The notes under the pieces are model-generated. The model saw only the letters and a program-made list of their open reading frames with translations. It was not told the origin of the DNA and did not search any database. From assembly GCF_007971525.1 (NCBI RefSeq), contig NZ_CP042437.1, positions 6,634,001 through 6,698,000 of the forward strand: a DNA stretch of 64,000 nucleotides. Direction: 5' to 3'. Position numbers and translations under genes: made by a program. Shown one piece after another: positions 63,796-64,000 of the stretch. Origin of the DNA: Mucilaginibacter ginsenosidivorax (GTDB lineage: Bacteria > Bacteroidota > Bacteroidia > Sphingobacteriales > Sphingobacteriaceae). Positions within the stretch are counted from its first letter, which is position 1. Every line of letters begins with the position of its first letter.

Positions 63796-64000
63796 ATGAA
63801 AGCGGTAGCATACAGTATAAAACCTTTTGAAAAAGAATACCTGGCGAAGGCTAATCAAAAGAAGCACGATATCACCCTGATTTCAAATCCTTTGGGGCCA
63901 GATACCGCTATTTATGCCGAGGGTAAAGACGCCGTTATTGTGTTTACCAACGATGATGTTTCGGCTGTTGTGATAGGCAAACTGGCCGCACTTGGCGTTA
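63796..64000 (+). CDS. ldhA: D-lactate dehydrogenase, 5' part only
   Basis: The first 68 codons are present and the gene runs off the window. The N-terminus MKAVAYSIKPFEKEYLAKAN, followed by KHDITLISNPLGPDTAIYAE and GKDAVIVFTNDDVSAVVIGKLAALGV, is that of the 2-hydroxyacid dehydrogenase catalytic domain, D-lactate dehydrogenase group. The NAD-binding and catalytic His regions are not visible. The enzyme reduces pyruvate to D-lactate in fermentation. It lies 81 bp after the Crp/Fnr-fused regulator gene, consistent with oxygen-dependent control. The symbol assignment rests only on this N-terminus. Confidence 0.82.
   Translation, partial: MKAVAYSIKPFEKEYLAKANQKKHDITLISNPLGPDTAIYAEGKDAVIVFTNDDVSAVVIGKLAALGV

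Overview
The window looks like a chromosomal segment of a Bacteroidota species, most likely family Sphingobacteriaceae and close to Mucilaginibacter. This is inferred from SusC/RagA and PorP/SprF proteins, two type B type IX secretion (T9SS) sorting domains, TAnnTTTG promoter elements, a carotenoid operon and the rRNA sequences. No database search was run, so the genus is only a guess.

Layout. (1) 1-12.5 kb: the 5' part of a susC gene (minus), then a 2,913-residue secreted multidomain polysaccharide lyase candidate with two CBM3-like modules and a T9SS type B C-terminus, followed 9 bp later by a PorP/SprF partner. (2) 12.8-31.0 kb: a lipid-catabolism block. It holds a frameshifted patatin-like lipase, an SGNH lipoprotein and FadL on the minus strand, and a divergent AraC regulator enclosed by 40-bp inverted repeats. 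Then come acyl-CoA dehydrogenase, etfBA, thioesterase, acyl-CoA-binding protein, a DUF2147 protein, a FadN-type hydroxyacyl-CoA dehydrogenase/hydratase, thiolase, acyl-CoA synthetase, an enoyl-CoA hydratase and a 2,4-dienoyl-CoA reductase. Together these would import, activate and beta-oxidise fatty acids, including unsaturated ones, with electrons leaving through ETF. (3) 31.4-38.5 kb: a small outer-membrane barrel, then an rRNA operon (16S, tRNA-Ile, tRNA-Ala, 23S, 5S) driven by three evenly built tandem promoters. (4) 38.7-50.1 kb: a possible cysteine-peptidase-like protein, a repeat-rich intergenic stretch and a two-gene Rhs/YD-repeat locus. The second Rhs protein ends in an AT-rich tip with an HExxGH metal-binding signature and is followed by a small lipoprotein that may be its immunity partner. 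(5) 50.5-58.3 kb: a second T9SS type B protein (beta-propeller), a crtI-crtB-idi-crtZ carotenoid operon, a MarR regulator, cysQ and a DUF6886-like protein. (6) 58.4-64 kb: an L,D-transpeptidase, a small helical protein and a LOG-family protein on the minus strand. They are followed by a two-component pair whose kinase carries a FixL-like heme-PAS signature and whose response regulator is fused to a complete Crp/Fnr module, next to a fermentative D-lactate dehydrogenase that runs off the window.

The most notable observation is that last locus. It looks like a condensed FixL-FixJ-FixK oxygen-signalling chain, with recurring TGAnnnnnnTCA palindromes in front of its own genes, a neighbouring gene and ldhA. 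Also of interest are the Rhs toxin-immunity locus, the giant CBM3-bearing lyase, the inverted-repeat-flanked araC gene, and several families of dispersed palindromic intergenic elements present in two inverted copies.
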